From contig JABYQS010000028.1 of assembly GCA_022592435.1 (NCBI GenBank), forward strand, positions 62,001 to 126,000: a stretch of DNA of 64,000 bases, given 5' to 3'. Origin of the DNA: Cerioporus squamosus (Eukaryota > Basidiomycota > Agaricomycetes > Polyporales > Polyporaceae). The position numbers were made by a program, and so were the translations under genes. The notes under the pieces were generated by a model. That model worked only from the letters and a program-made list of their open reading frames with translations, had not been told where the DNA came from and made no database searches. Below are positions 35,160 to 47,655 of the stretch, piece by piece; position 1 is the first letter of the stretch; each line of letters opens with the position of its first letter.

Positions 35160-36926
35160 TCAAGTGGCCCGTCCATTACCCGCCTTTTCATCCCCTTTCG
35201 AGGCCTCTGCCATCTCGAACGCCTCGTACAGCCTCTCGAACCTCTCCAGCAGCACCTCACCAGCACTGGGATGTTCCTCCCATACCGGCACCGCGATTAC
35301 ACCTGGCCGTTCGTTTCCCCATCTATCATTCTCCGACCCAAACCGGAGAAGCTGCACCCTAGAAGCCGTCTTTCCGTAGTAAGAATGCCAGAAGGGGTAT
35401 TTTACGTCGGTCGGCGAGAGTCGGGGGCAGTTCCTGACGGTGGGGACTGCGCGGAGAGGAACAAGCGCGAGGTGCACCGCGGAGACCGCAGCGGCGTAAA
35501 GCGTCATGAGGATGTGCGTCGAGCCTATGAAACGGACCTAGCAAAGGGATATACGGTGAGTATGAGCTCCAATCATTCTCTGGGTTACGAACCACGTAAA
35601 AGGCTGTGATCATCAGCCATCGCCAACCGGGGATAGGAATGTTGAGTAGCGAGCTCATGTTCGTCGCGATGACACCAGGGCTGACAACGAGATGGTGTAT
35701 CTCCCCATGTGGTGCCACCAGCTCTGGCATGCTAGAGGCGCGACCCGTCTCCTGCGCCTCAAGAGTTCGTCTCTCAAGTTCCGCGGCGATAAGCTCTGTT
35801 TGGAACTTGGAAGCTTGGTACGAATGCATCGTCTTGGTAAGTTGCCAGTCGTCTGACGGGTCGAACTCAGGTTCGGCGTCCAGGGAAGACATCCACAGGA
35901 CCCGCGCAGACGAGCCCGATTTCTCGGCGTAAGCGAGAAGCAGATGCTGCACGGAACGATACTAGCACACTGACTGTCAGAGTGATGTGTATGCGAGGCC
36001 AAGCAGTGCGACACACCAAAATGTAGTGCCCGAAGACGTTGCATTGCCATGTGTACCCAAGGTTGTCCTTGCTAAGCACGCCGTTCACTTGGATATTGCG
36101 GCGCGGATGTTGGCAGGCGTGTATAGGGTATCTGAGCAGGTCCCACGCGAAACCCAAGACATCGAGGTGGCTATATGTTGCGGTACCGGCATTGAATACT
36201 AGATGTGAAAGATATTCGTACCTAGAGCAGAACTGTGTGTCAGTCGGCCATATTCAAGATAAACGTTCCTTGATTGTAGGATATCGCAGGACTGCCTGGC
36301 GCAAAAGCTCTGAATGGTCCGAGCCGTGCTCGACACTCCTAATTCACGCACGAATACGGTACATCCAGCGAGTGAGGTGCCGCTGGCGAAAAAAACCGAC
36401 ATGACCGAGAGAGGTGTATAAACTCGATGCGGCAGTACTCACTTTTGCGAGACAGATCTCCCAAACTCCAGCACACTTCGCACCGAGGACAGGTCCAGCA
36501 TTTCCAACTCCAGCCTCGCGTTCTTCCTGAACCTGCGCGCGTATTGCTCCTCCTCCGACCCGGTCCGCAGTCTCGAGATGTGCTTGTCCAGAAGCCCGTA
36601 CAACTTCGTCCGGGCGTCCTCGGCGCGCTTCAGATCTCTGCAGGCCATGATGATGGTCACGCCGGCGTCCGCATCGAAGGTGTATTCATCAACGATCCTA
36701 TTGTCCGCGGCAACATTGGCATAAGTCGTGTCGGACACGTCGAGCTTGAAGAAAGGCTGCGCGTCTGGTGGGTTCGGAGAGGATAGCTGAACGAGGAGAC
36801 GGTGGCAGATCCCGAAGCCAACGCCCCTGCGCATGCACACCGGCGCGTCAGCGATTGATGTCTTTAGACGGACCGGTGTACTTACCCGTTTGCCCCCGTA
36901 ACAACAATGGCAAGGCCCTTCGACAT
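35160..36926 (-). CDS. ERG27: 3-keto-steroid reductase of ergosterol synthesis
   Basis: Short-chain dehydrogenase. The start at 36926 gives SKGLAIVVTGANG, the nucleotide-binding TGxxxGxG split by an intron and continued as GVGFGICHRLL. Then TIIMACRDLKRAEDARTKLY, LELEMLDLSSVRSV, FNAGTATYSHLD (NAG motif, about 36160-36200), LGYTWQCNVFGHYIL (about 36025-36070), VLWMSSLDAE with the catalytic Ser, and HSYQASKFQTELIA with the YxxxK pair (about 35810-35835). HHLVVSPGVIATNMSSLLNI follows, and the C-terminus (KYPFWHSYYGKTASRVQL) is typical of ERG27. The enzyme reduces the C3 ketone during C4 demethylation together with ERG25, ERG26 and ERG28 at the ER. Catalytic residues are intact. Head to head with VRG4. 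Confidence 0.92.
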
Positions 36927-37442
36927 TTCAGACTTCTATGCGCTGGCGAGTGCACGGAATCTCCGCGTCTACGTGGGGTATCAAGCAGGACGCGAATACC
37001 GTCTTAAGACCGCGGTATCTAGGGTAGAGGTATAATCGGTGGGGGCGCCTGGCAGTCTCGAGAGGCTAGAGATGTCGTGGTTGTGAGTAGAAGGGGCAAA
37101 CTGAGAGGGATATTGTAGCCTCCTCCGTCGACGGTCGTACCACTCCGACTCGTTGCGGGGAAGGCCAACGAGGGAAGTGTATGGGCGCTTATTTCCACCA
37201 CCACTCTTGACAGAACTTCAGCATCAGAGTGCGGCTCTTCTGCGCCAACTGTCCCAGTCATTCAGCCGTCTTCCGTCCGCTCTTTACTATCGCTTTTACT
37301 CTTCGACTCTGGTTAGACTCGGTGATAATACTGGATCTTTGCCCTGCTTGAACATAGACTGTATACCAGCTCCTTTCGACTGTCTCGCAAACCTGTGTTG
37401 CGTCAATCTCTCTCGCTTTCGAAAACTCTGCACTCTTAGAAG
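36927..37442. promoter_or_regulatory. Shared promoter, ERG27 / VRG4
   Basis: The starts are 516 bp apart. GTGGGGT at 36973-36979 (ACCCCAC on the other strand) matches the core of sterol regulatory elements and lies about 47 bp upstream of the ERG27 start. A single 7-mer can occur by chance, so this is only a hint of sterol control. Confidence 0.35.
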
Positions 37443-39050
37443 ATGGCCGATAGAAACTCCTCCACAAAGGGCGAAGAGGATGTCGCTGAGATCAAGAAGG
37501 CTCTTGCTACTGGGTCTGGGAACCCTCATACCAAAGTGGCCTCCACAGGTGCGTACAATACTGCGACATGTCACGGTGCGCCGAATCCTCTTGATTGCTA
37601 ACGCGACTCGTAAAATGCCATGTAGTCGCACCCGTTGTATGTTATTGCATGGCCTCGATCCTCATGACGGTCGTGAACAAGGTGCGTTATCTACATTGTC
37701 TTTGAAGAGATACAGTCTCATGCAGTGTTCTTCGACGCGAAGTTCGTCGTGTCAGGACACTCGTTCAACATGAACTTCCTCCTGCTATGCATCCAGTCCT
37801 CCGTCTGCGTCGCATGCGTCGTGATTGTGAAGAAACTGGGCATCATCTCGTTCCGTGACTTCGACATGAAAGAAGCGAAGATGTGGTTCCCTATCAGTGC
37901 TATGCTCGTCGGTGTAATATACACCGGTTCTAAGAGTCTGGTACGTTACTCACTCACTCGACCAGACTCGACCGGAAAGCTTGCTGACGCGGTGTCTCGC
38001 ATGTCTGAAATAGCAATACCTCAGCATACCCGTATACACGATCTTCAAGAACCTGACTATTATCCTCATCGTGAGGCGACTCGCCTGTCATGCTGAAGAC
38101 TTATCGCTCATTGCTCTGGTTGGCAGGCTTATGGGAGGTTATCTGGTTTGGTGGCCGCGTTACAGGCCTCACTCTGGTCTCCTTCATTCTGATGGTCAGT
38201 CGTGATGTACACACGTACCCACTCTAACTGCTCACCCGTGCGTGTTCTAGGTCGTTTCGTCTGTGATCGCGGCTTGGGCGGACGTCAGCGAGGCACTTAC
38301 CGCCGGAGATCCTGCTGTTGCTGAAGCGGTCAGCGGTCTCTCTTCCGTCACCGGGGTTGTCTCCAAGTTGAACATCGGGTATTTCTGGATGTTCATGAAC
38401 TGCGCTACGAGCGCGGCATACGTATGTACACATGCCTCCAGTTGGAATTGCCGACGATTGAGAGACCCTGCAGGTTCTGACAATGAGGAAGAAGATCAAG
38501 GGAACCGGCTTCTCGGATTGGGACACGATGTTCTACAACAATCTGCTGTCCATACCCGTCCTTGCGGTGGCTTCCATCATCGCCGAGGACTGGGGTTATG
38601 ACAACCTGACCCGCAACTTGTGCGCGTCTCTTTCGCTCTGCCAAGCGGGTAGACGGTACTGACAAGATCGGTTGATAGCCCTCCCGAGACGCGGAACTTT
38701 TTGCTGTTCGCGATCGCATTCTCTGGCGCCGCAGCGGTCGGTATCTCGTATACGACTGCGTGGTGTATCCGAGCAACGAGCAGCACGACCTACAGGTCCG
38801 TACCCATCGCATCCTGTACTGATACCGATATCTGACGTCATGTCTCAGCATGGTCGGTGCGCTCAACAAGCTGCCTGTTGCAGCGTCGGGGATGATCTTC
38901 TTCGGCGATGCTGTTACCTTTGGGTCGGTGACTGCGATCGGCGTTGGGTTCTTCGCCGGCCTGGTGTACGCGGTGGCGAAGAACAACCAGAAGAAGGCCG
39001 AGACGGCGGCTCAGCAAGGCATCATCCCATTAGCGAATAGGACGTCGTGA
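37443..39050 (+). CDS. VRG4: Golgi GDP-mannose transporter
   Basis: The multi-pass antiporter imports GDP-mannose into the Golgi for mannan and glycolipid synthesis. The start at 37443 ([13 protein letters not shown]) leads to a cytosolic N-terminus and about ten membrane segments. Family blocks: [109 protein letters not shown] and the substrate motif [15 protein letters not shown] (GALNK, about 38850-38885), which contacts the GDP-mannose. The second intron probably uses the CGAAG acceptor just before FVVSG; an earlier acceptor would insert ten residues. The Lys/Gln-rich tail ends at 39050. Confidence 0.95.
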
Positions 39051-39705
39051 TGCCGAGGAAGGAGCTCGAGTCTTGGTCGACGACGCGCAGCAGCGCGTGC
39101 TGGATCTGTGTTCGACGCGTGGGTAGAATGCATTATTTTGCGCTCTTGGGCTGGATACGGGGATGCGCGACAAGTCTTGGCTCGTGACCAACCCGCGGCC
39201 AATGAGGACAGTTGTGGAGACCGGGTAGAATCCGAAGGCTGGGCGGTGGGCAGGCGCGAATCGCGAACGTGCGGCGCTGCATGCGAACGTACGATAGCGA
39301 GAAGTTGCGCCATGGCGATGGCGATAGAGACACGCTTGTGGCTTTCTGGTGTGCAGCGTTTGGCCTGTGGTGCCTGTGGTTGATTGCAAAGCGACAAGAC
39401 ATGAGGGTGGCAAGAGCAGGGCGTGCAGTGGGGTTAGCGGAAGGCCCGCAGTAACGCCGGAGATGGGATATAACGGCGGGCAGCGTGCGGATTTAGGTTC
39501 GGAAGGCGCCCCCCGACACGCAGAGCACTGAATCTGATCTATGAGATCATCCCAGATCACTTGATATCTACCCTCCGCTATCTACGCGTCTCTATTCGCC
39601 CGCCCCCGCACTGACTCTGCCTCTTCTTTCTCTCCTCCATCGTCCTCATCGCCCGGCTCGACGACCATTCGCAACCACTCCCAGCACCAGTCGACATACT
39701 GAGCC
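39051..39705. other. Intergenic region VRG4 to PYC
   Basis: About 650 bp without a recognisable gene. The right end (39580-39705) is C/T-rich and probably the 5' leader and promoter of pyruvate carboxylase. The leftward Arg-rich open frames here overlap each other in several frames and look spurious. Confidence 0.5.
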
Positions 39706-42700
39706 ATGGCCACGTCGACAGCGTCGTCGGGAACCCTCCATCCCCCGAGGCTTGCCGCCATGTTCGCCGGCACGCCCAGTGCCCCGGGCACCCCCGTTCA
39801 CTCCATCCAGACCATGCGTCGCAAGGCCGCAGGGCACTCCGGGCCACTCACTAAGATTCTTGTTGCGAACCGAGGCGTATGTGCCGCAATCCTCGTCGCC
39901 TTTGTGTCCATCTAGTGCTCATCGACTGTGGCGCGTCTGTAGGAAATCGCAATCCGTGTCTTCCGTACTGCACATGAGCTTGCGATGCACACTGTCGCTA
40001 TTTTCTCCTTCGAGGACCGGCTGTCCGCCCACCGTCAGAAGGTACGCGCGTCGCGGCGCCATCTTGTTGCGGTTTCTCACCCTTGTCCGCACCTCCAGGC
40101 CGATGAAGCATATCAAGTCGGAAAGGGCCTCACTCCCGTCGGGGCATACCTCGCTCAAGACGATATCATCCGGATTGCCCTCGAGCATGGAGTGGATATG
40201 ATCCACCCCGGGTATGGGCTCTCCTCCGTTCATGTCTGAACATAGTGATCCTCAGAATCGGAACTCGCGCGCCCTCTTGTCCGCAGATACGGCTTCCTCT
40301 CCGAGAACGCAGAGTTCGCACGGAAGGTCGAAATGGCAGGCCTCGCATTCGTTGGACCTTCCCCCGAAGTCATCGACCAGCTCGGAGACAAGACCAAGGC
40401 TCGCACAATCGGTTAGTCTCCACACCGCCCGGAACTTGTCGGAAGTTGCTGAGTTTGCTTGGCAGCTATCAAAATTGGCGTGCCCGTCGTCCCCGGTACT
40501 CCTGGACCTGTCGGGACTTGGCAGGAGGCGGATGCCTTCATCAAGGAATATGGCTTCCCCGGTATGTATTACTGAAAGTACGCGTCACGGTCACCTGACA
40601 TATGGCCTGTACGCAGTGATCATCAAGGCTGCCATGGGTGGCGGTGGTCGTGGCATGCGTGTCGTCCGTGAGCAGGCTGACTTCAAGGACTCGTTCGAGC
40701 GTGCTGTGTCAGAAGCCAAGTCTGCGTTCGGTGATGGCACCGTCTTCATCGAGCGGTTCCTTGAGCGCCCTCGCCACATCGAGGTTCAAATTCTCGCTGA
40801 CGCGGTTGGCAACACCGTTCATCTCTTCGAGCGTGACTGCTCGGTCCAGCGCCGCCATCAGAAGGTCGTTGAGGTTGCCCCAGCGACTCACCTTCCTGAA
40901 GAGGTCCGCAGGGCTATCCTTGCAGATGCGATCAAGCTGGCGAAGAGCGTCGGCTACAGGAACGCTGGAACTGCTGAGTTCTTGGTCGACCAGATGGGAA
41001 GGCATTACTTCATTGAAATCAACCCCCGTATCCAGGTTGAGCACACCATCACTGGTAATTATCTTCCGACAGCTTTAGATGTATTCAATGCACAACTCAT
41101 CTCTGCAATCAGAGGAAATCACTGGAATCGACATTGTAGCTGCACAGATCCAGATTGCTGCAGGTGCAACTTTGCCTCAGCTCGGTCTCACTCAGGAAGC
41201 TATCACGAAGCGCGGGTTCGCTATCCAATGTCGTGTGACGACTGAGGACGCGTCGCAGAACTTCCAACCCGACACCGGTAAGATTGAGGTCTACCGTAGC
41301 GCTGGTGGCAATGGCGTTCGCCTCGACGCCAGCTCTGGCTTTGCCGGAGCTCAGATCACTGTAAGTGGCATACAGGACAAGGTGCACGCATGTGCTAAAG
41401 ATTGATACATCTTAGCCTCACTACGATAGTTTGCTGGTCAAGGTGACCGTCAGCGGCACAACCTACGAGGTTGCACGCCGTAAGATGCTTCGTGCACTCG
41501 TTGAGTTCCGTATTCGCGGCGTCAAGGTATGTTTCTTGATCTGTTTTCCGGGCGAGCAAACCCTTCACTGACAGGGGCCTTGTAGACAAACATTCCGTTC
41601 TTGTTCCGCCTGCTCACGCACGATGTCTTCATCGGTGGAAAGACTTGGACAACCGTGAGGACTTATGCGTTCTGTACATGTATCCGTGCTAATACCATGC
41701 CACAGTTTATTGATGACACGCCTGAGCTGTTCAAGCTGGTCCAGAGCCAGAACCGTGCTCAGAAGTTGCTCGCGTACCTCGGAGACCTCGCCGTCAACGG
41801 CTCCTCGATCAAGGGCCAGCAAGGCGAGCCGGGCCTCAAGGACGAGATTGTCATCCCCAAGCTGGCCAACCGCGAGGACCCCAATGGACCCCCGCTCGAC
41901 ACCTCCTTCCCTTGCGAGGTCGGTTGGCGCAACATCATCGTCGAGAAGGGTCCCGAGGCGTTCGCGAAGGCTGTCCGCGAGTACCCTGGTGTGCTCATCA
42001 TGGACACAACCTGGCGTGACGCGCACCAGTCCCTCCTCGCTACTCGCCTGCGCACGATCGACATGGTCAACATCGCCAAGGAGACGAGTTGGGCTCTTGC
42101 GAACGCTTACAGTCTGGAGTGCTGGGGTGGTGCGACGTTCGACGTTGCTATGCGGTTCCTGTACGAGGATCCTTGGGAGCGTCTGGTATGCTACTGTCAT
42201 CATCGTGAGCAGGTCCTAGTCGCTGACGATGAGCAACCTCAACGTAGCGTACCCTGCGTAAGCTCGTTCCCAACATTCCGCTCCAGGCCCTCGTCCGCGG
42301 TGCAAACGGTGTTGGCTACACGAGCTACCCGTGAGTAGTTTAGAGGCTACTGCTGAACAGTGATTCTGACATCTATAAGGGATAACGCCATCTACGACTT
42401 CTCTAAGAAGGCAGTGGAGAACGGTCTCGATATCTTCCGTGTCTTCGACTCCCTGAACTACATCGGTGAGTTCAGCCCCTCCGTATGCGTTTACTGAAGC
42501 TTACCTTCGTTTACAGAGAACGTGCGTAAAGCAGAGTGTCTGCGTGGACGATGTCCCACTCACTTCCCTTTGCCTACAGATGAAGCTCGGTATCGATGCC
42601 GCAAAGAAGGCGGGAGGTGTCTGTGAAGCCGTCGTTTGCTACACCGGCGATGTTGCCAACCCCAAGAAGACCAAGTACACCTTGCAGTACTACCTCGACT

Positions 42701-44741
42701 TCGTCGACCAGCTCGTGCAGGAGGGCATCCATGTGCTCGGTATCAAGGACATGGCTGGATTGCTCAAGCCTCAGTCAGCGACCATGTGAGCTTCAGTATC
42801 CGACCATTCCTGCGGCTGTTATATACTGACCACATTCCCTCAACAGCCTCATCGGCGCGATCAGGAAGAAGTACCCCGACCTCCCCATCCATGTTCACTC
42901 CCACGATACTGCCGGTATCTCGACGGCCAGCATGCTCGCTGCTGCCGCAGCTGGTGCTGATGTCGTCGACGTCGCCATTGACAGTAAGAACATCAGAAGT
43001 TATATGATGTGGCATGCCAATAACCTCTCCTTCTCAGGCATGTCCGGTCTCACCTCGCAGCCACCAATGGGCGCTGTGTGCAGTGCGCTCGAGCAGACCA
43101 ACCTCGGCACTGGTATTCGCTATGAGGATATCCAGGCACTCAACATGTACTGGACTCAAGTCCGGATGCTGTACTCGTGCTTCGAAGCGAACGTCCGTGC
43201 GTCGGATTCTAGTGTCTTCGAACACGAGATGCCTGGTGGCCAATACACGAACCTGATGGTAAGGGTCGATGCGATGCTTCCTGTGTTCGTGCCTTGACGA
43301 TATGGGGTGGCAACTAGTTCCAATCGGCGCAGCTCGGACTTGCGACTCAATGGTCTGGTGAGTTAACACCCCCGCCCTGGAATCGAAGAGAAGAGATGCT
43401 GATGCTGGGTACAGAGGTCAAGAAGAAGTACGTCGAGGCGAACGAGCTCGTAAGTGTTTCTACGCAAGCATTCCTCAGCGCTCTGATTCTGATCATGTTT
43501 CCCGACAGTGTGGGGATATCATCAAGGTGAACTTGTTGCGACAAAGGGTCAGTTAGAGTCTCTGAAACCTTACCATTATGCAGGTCACGCCGTCGTCGAA
43601 GGTCGTCGGTGACTTCGCGCAGTGGATGGTCCAGAACGGGTTCTCGAAGCAGGACGTCATCGACCGCGCAGACCAGCTTGACTTCCCGTCCTCGGTCGTC
43701 GAGTTCTTCCAGGGATACCTTGGACAGCCTGTCGGCGGATTCCCTGAGCCTCTGCGCAGCAAGATCATCCGTAACAAGCCCAAGATCGACGGCAGGCCTG
43801 GAGCTGGACTTGCGCCCATTGAGTTCAGGAAGGTCAAGGCGGAGCTCCGTAGCAAGTTCGGCAAGCACATCACGGATTCCGATGTGACGTCGTATGTCAT
43901 GTATCCGAAGGTAAGTGTTCTGCAACTGAACGAGGAAGTGTTCTCAAACAGTGTTCCAGGTGTTCGAGGAGTACCAAGGCTTCGTCGAGAAGTATGGTGA
44001 CCTGAGGTGAGTACCAATTGCACGGCCATTTGTCTCCTGGCTGATCTGACATGCGTATCCCAGTGTCGTACCCACACGTTACTTCCTTGCTCGTCCAGAG
44101 ATCGAGAAGGAGATGATGATTGACATCGAGAAGGGCAAGACCCTCATCATTCGTCTCATGGCGGTTGGCCCTGTCATTGAGGGTCGTGCTCAGCGCGATG
44201 TCTGGTTCGAGGTCAACGGCGAGGTATGTAGTAACCCATCTAATTGCGCAGACATCGTCTCTGATGGTGTGTCAGATTCGCGCTGTGTCTGTCGAGGACA
44301 AGAACTCGGCGGTCGAGACCGTGTCTCGCGAAAAGGCCACGTCTGATCCTGGCTCTGTAGGCGCCCCCATGTCCGGCGTGGTCGTCGAGGTGCGCGTCAA
44401 GGAGGGCGCTGAGATCAAGAAGGGCGACCCGATCTGCGGTAAGTGGTATGCCCGTGAGTGAGTTTGCAGGTTGCTGACGAAGGACTGCGACCGCCAGTGA
44501 TGAGCGCGATGAAGGTATGCGTTGTCCATTCCGTGATCGGAAGTGAGTGGTGTCTGACTTTTTTCTCTCTTCACAGATGGAGTCTTCTGTTACTGCCCCT
44601 GTGTCTGGCCACATCAAGCGTGTCGCCGTGCACGAAGGTGAGCTTCAGAGTGTATGATGCATTGAACCTTCCAGACGCTGACCTTCACCAACAGGCGACT
44701 CGATCAACCAGGGCGACTTGGTTGTGGAGATTGTGCACTAA
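39706..44741 (+). CDS. PYC1: Pyruvate carboxylase
   Basis: Biotin enzyme that makes oxaloacetate from pyruvate, bicarbonate and ATP (anaplerosis), cytosolic in fungi; no mitochondrial presequence is obvious. The gene has many short introns. Biotin carboxylase domain: [61 protein letters not shown] (about 40618-40675), [31 protein letters not shown]. Carboxyltransferase domain: [20 protein letters not shown] (about 41992-42055), [27 protein letters not shown], then [13 protein letters not shown] [14 protein letters not shown] (about 42895-42935). Biotin domain: [19 protein letters not shown] with the biotinylated Lys at about 44512. That motif straddles a 17-nt microexon (44498-44514). It ends VVEIVH. 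All catalytic blocks are present. Confidence 0.97.
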
Positions 44742-45653
44742 GCTGCTTTTTCTTGTTTGGTAATTTGTAAGCATGGTACGATGTGTAGGAGTACGTTAGA
44801 AGCCGCAACACTACTTGTCATGAATAGAACACCACGTCTCTTTCCCGCGAGCGGTGGTCATGTGTGCAACTCTGTTTCCAATGAGTCTCTCCGCCATGCG
44901 GGCGAACGTCCCGAATGCCGGAGGTCCCTGGATCGTAGTGCTTGGAATAACTCGTGATCTCTCACCGCTCTCAGGAAACGTCAGAGCTTGACTTCACCGC
45001 CGGTTAGTAGACGATTCGGATCCCAACGCCGTACCGTGGCCTCAGTCTGGTCACAAGAGTGGAAATGGGCTTCGCCGCTGTCCTTATCCCCGAGCTCTTG
45101 CTTCTCATGGTCGTCGTACGGATGCTGGTCCGACGACCCTGAATAGCATGGAACTGTCTGTTGGGTATTTCTTCTTCTGAGGTGGACAGCGGCGTTAGAC
45201 GGCAGGTGGCTACGGAGCAACTGTCTCGTGCAAAGCCCGCAGTGTTGCGGTGGAGTTGCATACAGCCGCTGCGCTCACGGGGAGGGCCATACCTGGGGCC
45301 GCCCGCTCAACTTTCAAGCTTCAAGCACGGATTAGGTGGGCGGCGAGGACGTAATGCGCGAGCCACGCCCATCCCGGCGGTAGAAGTGTTCGCTGTGCTG
45401 CGCGGAAGAAGCAAGGGATTCACGCATCGCCTCGAACTGTAACCGCCGCCACCGCTCGCAGTCCCGGGCCATGGCACTGGGCGTTGTCGGGCCTTCAAGT
45501 TTCGGGGCTCGCTCCCAGGGGCGTGACAGAGGTTGAGAATGAGCTACTTTGGGGATGATAAGCTAATGATACATGTCCTGTCTTACATTTGTCAGTTAAC
45601 GGGGGCGTTCCTTTCGGCGATGTTGCTCCATGCCCGTGAGTCAGGCTCCGGAT
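44742..45653. other. Convergent intergenic region PYC / NMO
   Basis: About 0.9 kb between two stop codons. It should hold both 3' UTRs. Short open frames on both strands show no motif. No RNA gene or repeat was recognised. Confidence 0.5.
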
Positions 45654-47089
45654 TCAATCTTGCAAGAGACTCTGTGATAGCTGCAGCTGCCGCACGATGT
45701 CCGTGTGCAGCTCCGCCATCACGTCCTGTTCGGCGCAAGTAGCCAAGTCAATCAGAGTCTCTCGATCGGACTAGCAGACGGATGCGCGACACACGATTGC
45801 GCCTCGTACTCACCTTCGCCGGCTTGATCTCGTGCATGAGCCCCACGCCCGTCCCGCTCCATATCACCGTGTAGTCTGCGTCACCCTCTTGCGTGCCTTT
45901 CGTGAGCTTCTCCCGCACCGTCTCGTGAGGCACGCCCGAGTCGATATCGTCGACTATCTTGTTGCGGATACCGCGCCCGTCGATGCCCTTCGGCCAGCCA
46001 TACGTGCCCCGTGCGTAGTCGAGGGCGAGCGTCCGGATGGTCGAGCCGGACTTCGCGGCGAGAAGCGTCTTCTTCTGCACGTCGGAGTACGGGCTCTCGG
46101 GCGTGAGCAAGAAGCGGGTGCCCAGGACGGCGCCGGCCGCGCCGAGGGTCAGGTAAGAGGCGACTTGGGTGCCGTTTGCCATGCCTCCTGCGGCGAGCAC
46201 GGGAGGTGCGTTATCGCCCGGGAGGGCGGCTAGGATCTCGGACACCAGCGTGAAGGTGCTGGGAGTCGAGGCGCCCCCGTGACCACCAGACTCGTTCCCT
46301 AGAAGGCGTTGACTGGGTGAGAATGTGCGAGAGGGAAAAGGGCACATGAGGCTCATCCGAGATCCGGAGATCACCCCGATTGTGCAATGCACAGACGGTG
46401 ACTTGACTTGAGTTTCAGGCGGGGGGAGAGACGGACGAACCTTGGGCTACGATCACGTCTGCCTTCCACTCATTCGCCGCAAGGAGCGCCTCTTCCACGG
46501 AGGTGACTTGCACGAAGATGAGCGGCCTGCGGGTGGAGCTTGCGCCTGCGGATGTGGTCCGGGCGTACTGAATCCAGCGATAGACGTCGTTGCCGAATGC
46601 GAGCCAGAGAGCCTGGACGTTGGACTCGACAACGACGTCGATGAGCTGCTTGGCGGCCTCCTCCTTGGTGTCGAGAAGCCAGCCTATGAAGCCGATTCCG
46701 ATTGGGAGCGGCTTTCCCCCCAGGTCCGGGAAGCTGTTCCGGACGAAGGAGAGGTCCTCGCGCAGCTTCTCCGGCGGGATGAACGCTGTGTGGACCGGTA
46801 GGCGTCAAATTAAGCCGCGACGAAGAGACAGGGAGACGTGCCTGCGCCTACAAAACCGAATCCTCCGCCCCGGGTCACCTCGACCTGGAGAAGATAGGGT
46901 GGGTAGGTGGCATGACCTCGCATTGTTACGTGAAGACTTACGGCGAGTCGAGCGGATGTGCCGCCCGCCATGGCGCCGCATACGACTGGGACCCTGATGC
47001 CTGAGGATGATGTTCGTTCAGAGGTCAGCGTTTGAGGAGTCGTGCCACTTACCAAGAAGACGGGTTAACGTAGTCTTGACGGCTTGCAT
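45654..47089 (-). CDS. Nitronate monooxygenase / 2-nitropropane dioxygenase family flavoprotein
   Basis: FMN-dependent TIM-barrel oxidase. The start at 47089 gives MQAVKTTLTRLLGIRVPVV then GAMAGGTSARLAVS. The next exon has GGGFGFVGA. Later blocks are EKLREDLSFVRNSF, LPIGIGFIGWLLD, PLIFVQVTSVEEALLAANEW, VIVAQGNESGGHGG (catalytic-region His, across an intron of about 136 nt at 46300-46438), PPVLAAGGMANGTQVASYLT and GAAGAVLGTRFLLTPES (phosphate binding). The last intron joins EIKPAK to DVMAELHTDIVRQLQL, ending at 45654. The intron after GGGFGFVGA needs a GC donor (CAG/GCACGT) to keep both the motif and the frame. Such enzymes detoxify alkyl nitronates such as propionate-3-nitronate; the true substrate is unknown. 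Head to head with SmB. Confidence 0.88.
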
Positions 47090-47655
47090 CGTGTTCTGTA
47101 TATTAGGGGGTGTATACTACAGGGTGGGTTCTGCTGATAGCGGTGCGTTCATATCAGCCGCAGACTCCGTCTTATACGACCTCAAGAAAGAACGGGGCGC
47201 GCAGAGGTATGCAACATCGGACAAAGGCCGACGCGACCAGTCCAGTCCCGAATTGAGCCGAAGGCTGCTGCATTTCGTATGGACGCCTCCAACTGACACT
47301 CGGGGAGAAGCAGGGGAAGTGGTTTGATCATACGTATACGCTGTACTCTGGTGCTTCGGCCGAAAGGGAATCACGAGTCGTCGTCGGCAACACTACGGTG
47401 CTGCCATATCAAATCGCATGGCTCTAGTGAACGACATACATACGTGATATTTGGAGTCCCCGAGTTGCCTTGCGAGTGCTCAAAGACTGCGAGCAAGGTT
47501 GGGTGAGAGGAGGTCAACTTGAGAGGAGACGTACTAGCGCCTGGAGCGCTAAAGGCGTGTTTGGCCCTGTTTGGTGCGTGTTACTGCACCTCGCGCTCAT
47601 CGTCTGCAGCCTTGCGCACGCCGTCCCCCTCGTCCACCAAAAGTCCTTGCCCACC
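47090..47655. promoter_or_regulatory. Divergent promoter region, NMO / SmB
   Basis: A 566-bp space between divergent starts. No TATA box or other clear element was recognised. The right end is pyrimidine-rich before the SmB start, which has a strong CCACC context. Confidence 0.35.
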
